Assembly: GCA_910583835.1 (NCBI GenBank) | Contig: CAJTYM010000015.1 | Coordinates: 12,637 to 76,636, forward strand | DNA: 64,000 nucleotides | Direction: 5' to 3' | DNA from: an uncultured Lachnospiraceae bacterium | GTDB taxonomy: Bacteria; Bacillota; Clostridia; Lachnospirales; Lachnospiraceae | Shown here: one piece after another, positions 43,467 through 52,744 of the stretch | Layout: each line of letters begins with the position of its first letter | Position numbering within the stretch: position 1 is the stretch's first letter | The notes under the pieces: model-generated | Seen by the model: only the letters and a program-made list of their open reading frames with translations | What the model was told of the DNA's origin: nothing | Databases searched by the model: none | Program-made: the position numbers and the translations under genes

Positions 43467-44135
43467 ATGAGAGAATGTAAGAAATGCCATGTGCAAATTT
43501 TAGATGATACCAGTATCTGCCCGCTTTGCAGCAGTGTATTGGAAGTGGCGGGGGAAGAGGAATGGCATAATGGCTACCCGGATGTAAAAGCAGTCTCCAA
43601 GAAGCTGACATTTGTGGTGCGCCTGTACAGTTATCTGGCTATCGTCATCGAAGCGGCGTTAATTACCATCAACTATCTGACGTTCCGTGGGATATGGTGG
43701 TCTGCCATCAGCGGCATCATTATTTTATATTTTTTTATTACCTTGAAATATTCCCTGCAGAAAAATAACGGCTATAAGACTGTGATATTGGTACAGTTGG
43801 TCGGTGCGGTGCTCCTGGTAATCGCGACGGATAATATCGTTGGCTATCAGGGCTGGTCCGTCAATTATGTGCTGCCCAGTGCGATTTTACTGCTCAATGC
43901 CACGATTGGCATTTTGATGGTTGTAAACCTCTCCAATTGGCAGAGCTATCTTTTGCTGCAGATACTTACCGTGCTTTTATCCTGCGGCTGTGTGATTTTG
44001 TGGAGGGTTCAGGTGATTAAAAGCCCTGTCCTGACATTTGTGGCGCTGGCAGTCTCTTTGTGTATGCTTCTGGGAACCCTGATTTTCGGGGAGCGCAGGG
44101 CGAAGACGGAATTAAAGAGAAGGTTCCATGTGTAG
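43467..44135 (+). CDS. Zinc-ribbon polytopic membrane protein (DUF6320-like)
   Basis: 222 residues. N-terminal zinc ribbon CKKCHVQILDDTSICPLC (two CxxC pairs), then six hydrophobic helices (about 52-205), for example LYSYLAIVIEAALITINYL and ISGIIILYFFITLKYSL, and a basic end. The domain matches what I know as DUF6320, found beside condensation-type acetyltransferases and alpha/beta hydrolases in Lachnospiraceae. Biochemical function is unknown. The start site lies in the last unit of the tandem repeat. Confidence 0.75.
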   Translation: MRECKKCHVQILDDTSICPLCSSVLEVAGEEEWHNGYPDVKAVSKKLTFVVRLYSYLAIVIEAALITINYLTFRGIWWSAISGIIILYFFITLKYSLQKNNGYKTVILVQLVGAVLLVIATDNIVGYQGWSVNYVLPSAILLLNATIGILMVVNLSNWQSYLLLQILTVLLSCGCVILWRVQVIKSPVLTFVALAVSLCMLLGTLIFGERRAKTELKRRFHV

Positions 44136-44166
44136 GACAGAATGGGAAATACGAAAGGAGAAAACC

Positions 44167-45093
44167 ATGCAGGAAGTCAGCATACAGGGAAGGGTTATCC
44201 GGGACATGATTGCACATGTAACCAACGATAACCTGATTGGCAGGAAGATTAAGACCGGGGAACTGCGCAAGAAACTGATAGAGCCTAAATGGAGATGTCC
44301 GGAATGTTTCCGCATGACGGAAATCATCATGCCCAGGTTTCAGATGGAATATCTCTGCCGGAGAGAGGACCCCAGGACAGATTATGTCATCCTGCAGCTT
44401 CACGGAGGCGGTTATATCGGCGCCATGCGCAACGCTTACCGTTCGTTTGCGGGGCTGTACTGTGAGGTCAGCAAGGGCATGGATGTGCTGACGATTGATT
44501 ACCGGGTGGCTCCTGAAGACCCCTACCCGGCAGCTTTGGAAGATGCCGTGGAGGCTTACGAATGGCTGAAAGGCGCAGGATGGCGCAGCGGACAGATTAT
44601 CGTAGTTGGTGATTCTGCCGGGGGCGGGCTCGCCCTTGCGCTCTGCATGTACCTGAAAGACCATAACCGCAGGCTTCCCGGGGGGCTGGTATTGATGTCG
44701 CCCTGGACGGACCTCACGGCAAGCGGACCTTCTTATTTTGATAATTATGAACTTGACCCTTTGTTTGGAAATACCACGGACAGCCTTATTTATAATCGGG
44801 ACTATGCGGGGCAGCATGATATGAAAGACCCCTATATTTCGCCGTTTTTTGGAGAATATTGGGGCTTTCCGCCCATGCTTATCCAGGCGGGAGGGATAGA
44901 GATGCTGCTGAGCGATTCCGTCGGCGTTGCCTATAAGGCAAAACAACAGGGGGTGAAAGTGCGCCTGAGCATTTACGAAGGGATGTTCCATGTGTTCCAG
45001 ATGGGCATGATGATGATGCCGGAATCCAAGAGGGCGTGGAAGGAAATTGGCAGGTATTTTGAGGTCCTGACGGGCGTAACAATTCAGCATTAA
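44167..45093 (+). CDS. Alpha/beta hydrolase (HSL-type esterase)
   Basis: 308 residues. Hormone-sensitive-lipase family: oxyanion motif HGGGY (LQLHGGGYIGAMR), nucleophile Ser in GDSAGGGLALAL, acid near IEMLLSDSV and His in EGMFHVFQM. Hydrolyses short-chain acyl esters, perhaps removing groups the neighbouring acyltransferase adds (inference). ATG 44167 follows AAAGGAG. The final codons (CAG CAT TAA) lie inside the left end of the 828-bp palindromic element. Confidence 0.85.
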   Translation: MQEVSIQGRVIRDMIAHVTNDNLIGRKIKTGELRKKLIEPKWRCPECFRMTEIIMPRFQMEYLCRREDPRTDYVILQLHGGGYIGAMRNAYRSFAGLYCEVSKGMDVLTIDYRVAPEDPYPAALEDAVEAYEWLKGAGWRSGQIIVVGDSAGGGLALALCMYLKDHNRRLPGGLVLMSPWTDLTASGPSYFDNYELDPLFGNTTDSLIYNRDYAGQHDMKDPYISPFFGEYWGFPPMLIQAGGIEMLLSDSVGVAYKAKQQGVKVRLSIYEGMFHVFQMGMMMMPESKRAWKEIGRYFEVLTGVTIQH

Positions 45094-45909
45094 AATATTT
45101 TTTACAGTTTCCATAGCGGCTATCTTCGTTAACATTTAAAAATATTTATGGGAAGCTTCATGAGTTTCATGAATTTCCCCTCCTTTGCCAACGGCAGACC
45201 AAACCGGTATTTCTAGTATCCCTAGCTCCAGGGAGGGAGAGGTAGCGGCAGGTGTTGCACGGCCACACCTGCCAGGTCGTCGGAAGGCATTAATATAAAT
45301 GCTTCGCATTTGCCTTCCTCCTGATATTAATTTCCCCAATTCAAAACTCGCGTTTTCCCAATGATTTGTAAAATATCGCCATCGGATGTGGTTTTTCCGG
45401 GGTAGGAAGCCTTTCGCCAGTTTTCCTTATCAGCGGGATAAAAGGATGAATAGGTGCGCCGGGTGAACTGTCTGAGGGACAGCCGGATATTTAAACTATA
45501 AGTTTTCCACGGCTTATACCGACTGTCCCGAGTTTCAGAGGCGCACCTTTATCGCTAATCCTTGTTCCCGCTGTTAGGAAAACAAGAAAGGCTGTCCGTG
45601 AGGAAAAACCACATCTGTTATGGCGATGTGATATAATCAGTAGGGAAAACGCTCAGACAGTTGATATTGGGGAAATTAATGTAACCAATTTGCGGAGCAA
45701 ATTGATTGCCTGCTTGCCCGCCATCTGCGCAGCAGATTTCATTGCGGGCAATTCCCGAAGCCCTCTCCTGGAGACAAGGGATACACGAAATTCCTCAAAT
45801 GTCTGCCTTTTGGCAAAGGAGGGGAAATTTACCAAATCCATAAATATTTTTATAATATTTGTGTAGATAGCCACTGTGGAAACTGTAATTGAAAATTTTA
45901 ATGCTGAAT
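45082..45909. repeat. 828-bp head-to-head palindromic structured element
   Basis: Two half-elements of about 414 bases face each other around position 45495. The ends are perfect 15-bp inverted repeats (45082-45096 and 45895-45909). Blocks conserved between the halves include TTACAGTTTCCA, AAAAATATTTATGG, AATTTCCCCTCCTTTGCCAA, TTAATTTCCCC, ATCGCCAT, GATGTGGTTTTTCC and AGGTGCGCC. Between them lie hairpins whose sequence differs but pairing persists: 45247-45255 with 45265-45273 and 45297-45302 with 45306-45311 on the left; 45716-45721 with 45744-45749 and 45686-45693 with 45697-45704 on the right. No ORF is shared by both halves. It fills most of the 920-base gap between genes. Known class not recognised. 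Confidence 0.8.
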
Positions 45910-46013
45910 AGTTGCGGACGGGCAGGTGAGAAAGGCAATGAGACTTGACAATCAGGGAGTTGGAAAATTATAATAGTAATGGTAAGATTCGGAAAAGAAG
46001 AAAGGTGATACAT

Positions 46014-47654
46014 ATGAGAAGAATAAAGCAGATTATGGGCATACTGTTATCATGGCTGTTATTGATAGGGATTTTCCAATTTATGCCGATAGATATAGAT
46101 AGCAGCAGGGTATTTGCCACTGCGCAGTCCGGGGATAACAGCTTGTCCACCTTGAGTATTTCACCGGGAACGTTATCACCATCCTTTCAGTATAACATTG
46201 TTGATTATACAGCTTCTGTTGGGGCGGATGTCACCAGTGTGGAGGTCAATGCTAAAACATCCAATGAAACAGCGACCATAGAATCCGTGTCTGGCAACAC
46301 CGATTTACAGGATGGGGAGAATCTGGTCAGTATCGTGGTCAAGGCGCAGAACGGAACAACAGCCACATATAAGATTGTGGTGACGCGGCAGGAGGGCGGA
46401 GAGACAGCTGCTCAGGAGCCGGCAGCAGATGAAGCGCAGACAGGGGAGGCAGATGGACAGCAGGCCGGAGAGACAGATGGGCAGCAAGCAGGAGAAGCGA
46501 ATCCTCAGGGTATTACCATCAATGGGCATCCCTTTAACCTGGCGCCGACAATTCCAGCGGACATCGTTCCCGCGGATTTCGCCAAGACGACAGTCACCTG
46601 CCAGGGACAGCAGGTAGAAGGGCTCTCTTTTGAAAAGGCGGAACTGATGCTGGTGTATCTGACAACGCCCAGTACTGAGGTCAAAAACACGCTTGCCGTA
46701 TATGAGGAGGCAAGCAATAGCTTCTGTCCTTTTCGCAAATTATCTTTCGATGAGCAAAATTACCTGATTATCCTCGATCCCCCAGCGGAAAGCGGGCTTT
46801 CGCAGGAATATACGCAGACTTCGCAGACGCTGGGAGAGTTTGCGGATGTGCCGGTGTTTGTCAAGGCACAGGCGGCGCAGATGCCGGATAATAGCGAGAC
46901 AGGAGAAGCAGGAGGAACTGAGGGGCAGGAATTTTCCCTTATTTATGGCGTCAGCAGTTATGGAAATAAGGGATGGTACCAATATGATGCACTGGAATCG
47001 ACCTTTCAACGCTATACGCCGGTACAGGCAGCGTCAGAACCGTCTGTGCTGGATACACAGCTGCCGGAGAGCGATGGTGAGCCCAGTGCGGAGATGCAGA
47101 GCCTGCAGAAAGCATATACGGACATGGAGGCGCAATATAATGCTCAGAAGGATACTTCCAGAAAGACAACGGCGGTGCTGGTTTTTATCATTGCCGTATT
47201 GGTTGTTGTGATAGTGAATCTGCTGCTGCGCGGCAGGAGAGCGGATGAGGATGAACTGGAAGATGAGGTTGATTATGATGAACTGACCGAGAAAGTCAGG
47301 GAGCAGGTTAAGAGCGCAAGGAAGTCCCGCCGCGGAGAAATCGGGCATGGCAGACAGGAAGGCGACAGGGAAGAGGATTTGTGGGAGGATGATACCGTAC
47401 CGAGAGCCATTCTCAAGCAGCAGACGAAGGTGATACCTGCGCTTAGCATGGAGGAGCAGCAAGCCTCCCAGGCGAAGCATGGGACAAAAGCAGATAGAAA
47501 GACGGAGAAAAAAGACCGCAGACAGGAACAGCGGTTGGAGCGGAAAGCAGAGCCGAAGGCAGAAAGAAAGGCAGAGCCCAAAGCGGAGAGAAAGCCGGAG
47601 CCAGTTATAGAACCGGATGAAGATTTTGAGGTAATAGATCTGGAGGATTTATAG
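46014..47654 (+). CDS. Membrane-anchored surface protein with cadherin-like domain and charged tail
   Basis: 546 residues. Signal-like helix (about 5-28), then a cadherin-like/Ig repeat (SLSTLSISPGTLSP through TYKIVVTRQE, about 42-128), a short Ala-Asp-Gly-Gln repeat, an undefined extracellular region, a transmembrane helix (VLVFIIAVLVVVIVNLLL, about 386-403) and a cytoplasmic tail of about 140 residues, highly charged with KAEPKAERKAE repeats and an acidic end EDFEVIDLEDL. AAAGGTGATA precedes the ATG. The stop is two bases before the clpC start, so translation is coupled. I know no named family for the whole protein. Confidence 0.75.
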   Translation: MRRIKQIMGILLSWLLLIGIFQFMPIDIDSSRVFATAQSGDNSLSTLSISPGTLSPSFQYNIVDYTASVGADVTSVEVNAKTSNETATIESVSGNTDLQDGENLVSIVVKAQNGTTATYKIVVTRQEGGETAAQEPAADEAQTGEADGQQAGETDGQQAGEANPQGITINGHPFNLAPTIPADIVPADFAKTTVTCQGQQVEGLSFEKAELMLVYLTTPSTEVKNTLAVYEEASNSFCPFRKLSFDEQNYLIILDPPAESGLSQEYTQTSQTLGEFADVPVFVKAQAAQMPDNSETGEAGGTEGQEFSLIYGVSSYGNKGWYQYDALESTFQRYTPVQAASEPSVLDTQLPESDGEPSAEMQSLQKAYTDMEAQYNAQKDTSRKTTAVLVFIIAVLVVVIVNLLLRGRRADEDELEDEVDYDELTEKVREQVKSARKSRRGEIGHGRQEGDREEDLWEDDTVPRAILKQQTKVIPALSMEEQQASQAKHGTKADRKTEKKDRRQEQRLERKAEPKAERKAEPKAERKPEPVIEPDEDFEVIDLEDL

Positions 47655-47655
47655 A

Positions 47656-50103
47656 GTGCATAGACAATATACGAAACAGGCAAAAAAAGCATTGGAGCTG
47701 GCAGGAAAATTATCCAAGAAGCTTCAGCACAATTATATAGGAACAGAGCATATCCTGGCAGGACTGATTCAGGAAAAAAGCGGCGTGGCAGCGCAGGTGC
47801 TGATAGAAAACCAGGTCGAGGAACAGAAGCTTTTAGAAATGATTGAGGAACTGATTGCGCCGGGCGGGGGAACATCATTGATGGATATAGATGGCTATTC
47901 ACCCAGGACCCAGCGCGTGCTTGATACCGCCGAGAAAGAGGCGGCACGTTTTGGCAGTGAAAAGGTTGGCACGGAGCATTTGCTGTTAGCGCTTTTAAAA
48001 GAAAACGAATCGGCATCTGTGCGGCTTTTAAATACAATGGGCATCAATTTGCAGAAACTCTACATTGAACTTCTGGTGGCAATGGGCCAGGAGGGCAGTT
48101 TTTCCAAGGAAGAACTGAAATCAGCGAAGGTTAGGAAGAAGAACCTCAATGCTACGCCAGTGTTAGACCAATATTCCAGGGATCTGACACGCCTGGTGCT
48201 GGAAGGAAAGCTGGATCCGGTCATTGGCAGGAAAGAAGAAATCCGTCGCGTGATTCAGATTTTAAGCCGCCGTGGCAAGAACAATCCCTGCCTGATTGGA
48301 GAGCCCGGCGTAGGCAAGACCGCCATCGCAGAAGGGTTGGCGCAGCAGATTTCCCTTGGGCTTGTGCCGGATTCGGTAGCAGACAAACGCGTAGTTACCC
48401 TGGATTTATCCAGTATGATTGCCGGATCTAAATATCGTGGAGAATTTGAGGAGCGCATCAAGAAGGTCATCCGCGAGGTGACAGGGGCGGGAAATATCCT
48501 GCTGTTTATGGATGAGCTTCATACTATCATCGGGGCCGGAGGGGCGGAGGGAGCCATGGATGCTTCCAATATCTTAAAGCCTTACCTTGCCAGGGGCGAA
48601 CTGCAGATGATTGGCGCCACCACGGTGGAGGAGTACCGGAAATATATAGAAAGGGATGCAGCCTTAGAGCGGAGGTTCCAGCCCGTGATGGTGGAAGAGC
48701 CGTCCGTGGAGGACACCATTGAGATACTAAAAGGGCTGCGCAGATTTTATGAAAAACATCATCAGGTTGTGATAACTGATGAGAGTTTAGAGGCAGCGGC
48801 AAGGCTTTCGCAGCGTTATATCTCGGACCGTTTTCTGCCGGATAAGGCAATCGACCTGATGGATGAGGCGGCGGCCCGGGTGCGGCTGCAAGGCGTGAAG
48901 TCATCCACGCAGCTGCAGGATCTTGCGGCGGAAATCAACCGTGTCGGGGAGGAGCTGGAAGATGCCATCCGGGAAATGGATTTGGAACTGGCATCGAGAC
49001 TGCGCAAGGAAAAAGAGGAATTGCAGGAGGAGTCTGCAAAGCTGCAGAAGAAGGTCCGAAAAGCTTTAAAGCAGAAGAAAGCGGAAGTGGGCGAGAATGA
49101 GATTGCGGAAGTGATTGCCCAGTGGACCAAAATTCCGGTCAAACAGCTTGCCGAGGAGGAAACGGTTAAGCTTCGTAAATTAGAAAGCGTACTGCACAAG
49201 CGTGTCATCGGCCAGGAGGAAGCAGTCAGCGCTGTGGCGAAAGCGGTGCGCCGTGGAAGGGTAGGGCTGAAAGACCCCAACCGCCCGATTGGTTCCTTTC
49301 TGTTCCTGGGACCTACCGGCGTGGGCAAGACGGAGATTTCCAAGGCATTGGCAGAGGCAGTGTTCGGCAGTGAGGAGTCCATGATACGTGTAGATATGTC
49401 CGAGTATATGGAAAAACACAGCGTATCGAAGATGATTGGCTCTCCGCCAGGCTATGTAGGCTATGATGAGGGCGGGCAATTGAGCGAGAAAGTAAGGCGC
49501 AATCCCTATTCCGTAATCTTATTTGATGAGATTGAGAAAGCCCATCCAGATGTGTTTAATATTTTGCTGCAGGTGTTGGATGACGGGCATATTACCGATG
49601 CCCAGGGCAGGAAAGTGGACTTTAAAAATACGATTATCATTATGACGTCCAATGCGGGGGCACAGTCGATTATAGAGCCAAAAGCGCTGGGATTTGCCTC
49701 GGTAGAGGATGCAAAACAAGATTATGAGCGGATGAAAAGCAGTGTTATGGAGGAGGTACGCAGGATTTTCAAGCCTGAGTTCCTCAACCGTATTGACGAG
49801 ACCATTGTCTTCCATGCGCTGACCAAAGAGGATATGAAGAAAATTGTCACGCTGCTGACAAAGAGCCTGGTTGCCCGCTGCCAGGAACAGATGGGCATTA
49901 CGCTGCATATTAACGGAAGCGTGAAGAGCCATATTGTAGAGACGGCGTATGAACCGAAATACGGTGCGCGCCCCTTGCGCAGGAAGATTCAAAACGAGCT
50001 GGAAGACGGGCTGGCAGAGGAAGTACTTGCCGGCAAGGTGAAGCGCGGGGATGAAGTGGAGGTCACGATGAACAATAAAGAATTGACGTTTAAACTCGTG
50101 TAG
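47656..50103 (+). CDS. clpC: Clp protease ATP-binding subunit ClpC
   Basis: 815 residues. Unfolding ATPase that feeds substrates to ClpP. Two N-terminal Clp_N repeats (about 1-145), AAA+ domain 1 with GEPGVGKT (K221) and a UVR-like middle segment (EMDLELASRLRKEKEEL), AAA+ domain 2 with GPTGVGKT (K558), the ClpP-docking LGF loop (KALGFASVED) and the D2-small domain with YGARPLRRKIQ. GTG start with GGAGG nine bases upstream. In many Firmicutes clpC sits behind ctsR-mcsA-mcsB and before radA. Here the gene before it is a surface protein, and radA comes 8 kb later. Confidence 0.93.
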   Translation: MHRQYTKQAKKALELAGKLSKKLQHNYIGTEHILAGLIQEKSGVAAQVLIENQVEEQKLLEMIEELIAPGGGTSLMDIDGYSPRTQRVLDTAEKEAARFGSEKVGTEHLLLALLKENESASVRLLNTMGINLQKLYIELLVAMGQEGSFSKEELKSAKVRKKNLNATPVLDQYSRDLTRLVLEGKLDPVIGRKEEIRRVIQILSRRGKNNPCLIGEPGVGKTAIAEGLAQQISLGLVPDSVADKRVVTLDLSSMIAGSKYRGEFEERIKKVIREVTGAGNILLFMDELHTIIGAGGAEGAMDASNILKPYLARGELQMIGATTVEEYRKYIERDAALERRFQPVMVEEPSVEDTIEILKGLRRFYEKHHQVVITDESLEAAARLSQRYISDRFLPDKAIDLMDEAAARVRLQGVKSSTQLQDLAAEINRVGEELEDAIREMDLELASRLRKEKEELQEESAKLQKKVRKALKQKKAEVGENEIAEVIAQWTKIPVKQLAEEETVKLRKLESVLHKRVIGQEEAVSAVAKAVRRGRVGLKDPNRPIGSFLFLGPTGVGKTEISKALAEAVFGSEESMIRVDMSEYMEKHSVSKMIGSPPGYVGYDEGGQLSEKVRRNPYSVILFDEIEKAHPDVFNILLQVLDDGHITDAQGRKVDFKNTIIIMTSNAGAQSIIEPKALGFASVEDAKQDYERMKSSVMEEVRRIFKPEFLNRIDETIVFHALTKEDMKKIVTLLTKSLVARCQEQMGITLHINGSVKSHIVETAYEPKYGARPLRRKIQNELEDGLAEEVLAGKVKRGDEVEVTMNNKELTFKLV

Positions 50104-50134
50104 GCGTTAGCGATACGAAGCGGAGAGAGTCAGA

Positions 50135-51937
50135 ATGAAAAATTTGGGCAAGGCAAAGATAGCAATAGTTACAATAGTGATTATTTTGGCGTCTATGGTG
50201 TTCCACTATTTTGGCGCGGCCGGGCTGTGGGATATCGGTATCTCAGACAGGCTGAACCAGCGGGAATCGGTGACGAATAAGAAAATATATATCATTGGCA
50301 TTGACGATAAGACCCTGGAGAAGTATGGTCCGGTCAATACCTGGAGCAGAGATATTCCGGCGCAATTGGTGGAAATGTTAAATGCAGATACAACAAAACG
50401 GCCAGCTGTCATCGGATTCGATGTGATTTACAGCGAACAGGCAGATGAGAAAGCCGATAAGCATTTTGCCGATGCCTGTAAAATGGCAGGCAATGTTGTG
50501 GTGGCGCAGAGTTTTTCTTTCAAGGAGATGCCGGAGACAGATGAGGATGGGAAGGTCACTTACAATCCATATCATGTCGATTATGTGATTGAGCCGTATG
50601 AGAGCCTTCGTGACAGTGCAATTACCGGGTATGCCAATACAACCGTGGATGCAGACGGCTATGTGCGCCAGGCAATGGCCTATCTTGATTATGAGGGAGA
50701 GCGGGCCTTTAGCCTCTCTTCCCAGGTTTATAAGATGTTTCAGCAAAGCCAGGGAAAGGAAGCCGTATTCCCGGCTACTTATGGCAGGAGCAACCGTTTC
50801 TATTTTACATATTCCGGGAAACCAGGCGGATACAATGTAGTTTCCATGGCAGATGTGCTGGATGGCAGCATCGATGCCGGCATTTTTCAGGGCGCGGCTG
50901 TGCTGGTAGGAGCCTATGCCGTGGGGATGCAGGACTCGTACACGCCGGCAATTTCGCATAACAGCCAGATGTATGGGGTGGAAATCCATGCCAACATCAT
51001 TGAAGCGCTCTTGGAGGGGAAGACACAGACGCCGTTCTCTCCGATTTTCTATGCAGTCGCGGCAGGTCTTTTGTGCGGGCTGTTCTTTCTGGCGGCGCGC
51101 AAAGCAAAAATGCTGCTGACGGGCATATTGTTTGTGCTGCTGGCGGCAATGGATGTTGTATTTGCCAGAATTATGTACCAGCGGGGCAGTATCGTACCGG
51201 TTATCCTGCTGCCGATTGTGCTGGCGCTGATTTTCCTGGCGCAGGTAATCCAGGGTTACCTTACGGAAATTATGCGCAGACGGCGTGTGGTCAATGTATT
51301 TAAACAATATGTGGCGCCGCAGGTTGTAGATAAAATCAGTAAGGACAGGGATTTTGAACTGGTGCTTGGCGGGGAAAACCGCCATGTCGCCGTGTTGTTT
51401 GTGGATATCCGCGGCTTCACGACCATGTCGGAAAGTATGCAGCCAGAGGAAGTAGTGGAAATATTAAATGAATATTTAAGTTTGACCACCAAATCTATCT
51501 TTGACAATGGAGGGACGCTTGATAAATTTGTGGGCGATGCCACGATGGCAGTGTTCAACGCGCCTTTTGAACTGGACGATTATATTTTCCGCGCCGTGTG
51601 TACGGCGTGGGATATGCGGGCAGGCGCGGACGAACTTGCCGATAAATTTGAAAAACGCTTTGGCAAGAGCGTTGCTTTTGGTATCGGCGTGAATTGCGGA
51701 AATGCAGTCGTTGGCAATATTGGCTGTGAATTCCGTATGGACTACACGGCAATCGGGGATACCGTCAATACGGCGGCACGTTTGGAGAGCAATGCCAAGA
51801 GAGGGCAGATTCTGATTAGCGAGGAAGTTTACAATGCCGTGAAAGATCGGGTGAGCGTAACGCCGATTGGTGAGATTCCTTTGAAGGGGAAGAGCAAGGG
51901 GGTATTTGTATATCAGTTGGATGAGGTGAAGAAGTAA
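50135..51937 (+). CDS. CHASE2-domain class III adenylate cyclase
   Basis: 600 residues. One N-terminal helix, an extracellular CHASE2 sensor (about 33-300), three transmembrane helices (about 305-380) and a cytoplasmic class III cyclase domain (about 415-600). Metal-binding D424 (FVDIRGF) and D468 (DKFVGD), adenine-selecting K464 and T538 (DYTAIGD), and transition-state N545 and R549 (VNTAAR) are all present, so it should make cAMP as a homodimer. cAMP enzymes of this type are uncommon in Clostridia, and no CRP-like receptor is in the window. Followed immediately (no gap) by a TIM-barrel gene, then a GAF/HD-GYP protein. Confidence 0.88.
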   Translation: MKNLGKAKIAIVTIVIILASMVFHYFGAAGLWDIGISDRLNQRESVTNKKIYIIGIDDKTLEKYGPVNTWSRDIPAQLVEMLNADTTKRPAVIGFDVIYSEQADEKADKHFADACKMAGNVVVAQSFSFKEMPETDEDGKVTYNPYHVDYVIEPYESLRDSAITGYANTTVDADGYVRQAMAYLDYEGERAFSLSSQVYKMFQQSQGKEAVFPATYGRSNRFYFTYSGKPGGYNVVSMADVLDGSIDAGIFQGAAVLVGAYAVGMQDSYTPAISHNSQMYGVEIHANIIEALLEGKTQTPFSPIFYAVAAGLLCGLFFLAARKAKMLLTGILFVLLAAMDVVFARIMYQRGSIVPVILLPIVLALIFLAQVIQGYLTEIMRRRRVVNVFKQYVAPQVVDKISKDRDFELVLGGENRHVAVLFVDIRGFTTMSESMQPEEVVEILNEYLSLTTKSIFDNGGTLDKFVGDATMAVFNAPFELDDYIFRAVCTAWDMRAGADELADKFEKRFGKSVAFGIGVNCGNAVVGNIGCEFRMDYTAIGDTVNTAARLESNAKRGQILISEEVYNAVKDRVSVTPIGEIPLKGKSKGVFVYQLDEVKK

Positions 51938-52726
51938 ATGAGCAGAGGATATATTATTCCAGACAGGGCAGAGATAGAAAGGTCTGTCCGCCTTGCCGGA
52001 GAATATGAGTGTGCGTTTGAATATAATGATTTTTATTTGCCGGAGATTTTAGATAATCTGGGAAAGCAGGAAGAAATTATTGAGTTTTATGCGAAATACC
52101 GCAGTGATTTTTCCCAAGATACCATGCATGGGGCATTTCTGGACGTGACAATCCACAGCAGCGACCCTTTGATTCGGGAGACCTCCATCCTGAGGGTGCG
52201 CCAGTCCATGGAGATTGCCAAACGCATGGGCTTGAAGGGCGTGGTGTTCCATACCGGAAGGCTGGCTGGGTTTCGTACAAAAAGTTACTTAAAATTGTGG
52301 CATCAGATAAACCTGCAGTTTTTCTCGCAGCTTGCGGAGGCTTATCCCCAGCAGCAGATTTATATGGAGAATATGTTCGATGAGGCCCCCGATGTGCTGG
52401 CAGAATTGGCAGAGGCAATGAGGGAAATCGGGAATTTTGGCGTTTGCCTGGATTATGCCCATGCAGCGCTTACAGGCTGCACACAGCAGGAGTGGGTAAA
52501 TACGCTGGCTCCATATGTCCTGCATATGCATCTCAATGACAACGATTTGCTGAATGACCTGCATCAGCCCATAGGAGAAGGGAAGATAGACTGGCAGGAG
52601 TATGACAGGCTGATGAAAGAGCGCCAGATAAGTGCAGGCGTGCTGGTGGAAGTAAGCGGCTGCGATGGTCAGCAGAAGTCATTGGAGTATATGAGGCAGC
52701 ATGAAATGTATCCGTTTCACAGGTGA
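51938..52726 (+). CDS. TIM-barrel protein, sugar phosphate isomerase/epimerase family
   Basis: 262 residues. AP_endonuc_2/xylose-isomerase-like TIM barrel: ECAFEYNDFYLPE near the start, GVVFHTGRLAGF, IYMENMFDE (metal Glu), GVCLDYAHAAL (metal Asp and His), LHMHLNDND (His and Asp) and a C-terminal VEVSG. Such metal-dependent enzymes isomerise sugars, act on inositol derivatives or nick DNA (endonuclease IV); no specific substrate is readable. It abuts the stop of the cyclase gene without spacing, and GAGGTGAAG inside the cyclase end supplies the ribosome site. Confidence 0.8.
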   Translation: MSRGYIIPDRAEIERSVRLAGEYECAFEYNDFYLPEILDNLGKQEEIIEFYAKYRSDFSQDTMHGAFLDVTIHSSDPLIRETSILRVRQSMEIAKRMGLKGVVFHTGRLAGFRTKSYLKLWHQINLQFFSQLAEAYPQQQIYMENMFDEAPDVLAELAEAMREIGNFGVCLDYAHAALTGCTQQEWVNTLAPYVLHMHLNDNDLLNDLHQPIGEGKIDWQEYDRLMKERQISAGVLVEVSGCDGQQKSLEYMRQHEMYPFHR

Positions 52727-52744
52727 TAGATAAGGAGAGATTAG

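Noticed and set aside
44017..45135. 372-codon open frame on the minus strand opposite the esterase gene
   Set aside because: It mirrors the esterase reading frame, which has a full catalytic motif set and a ribosome site; the translation of the minus frame is rich in His, Arg and Pro and resembles no family.
45136..45339. Short minus-strand frame inside the 828-bp palindrome, with an AGGAGG before an ATG
   Set aside because: The matching place in the other half of the palindrome has no equivalent frame, so coding is not conserved while the structure is.
45082..45909. Group II intron or known large RNA such as OLE, ROOL or GOLLD
   Set aside because: I find no group II domain V hairpin or reverse-transcriptase frame, and the two-half palindrome does not match the layouts I know for those RNAs; a covariance search would decide.
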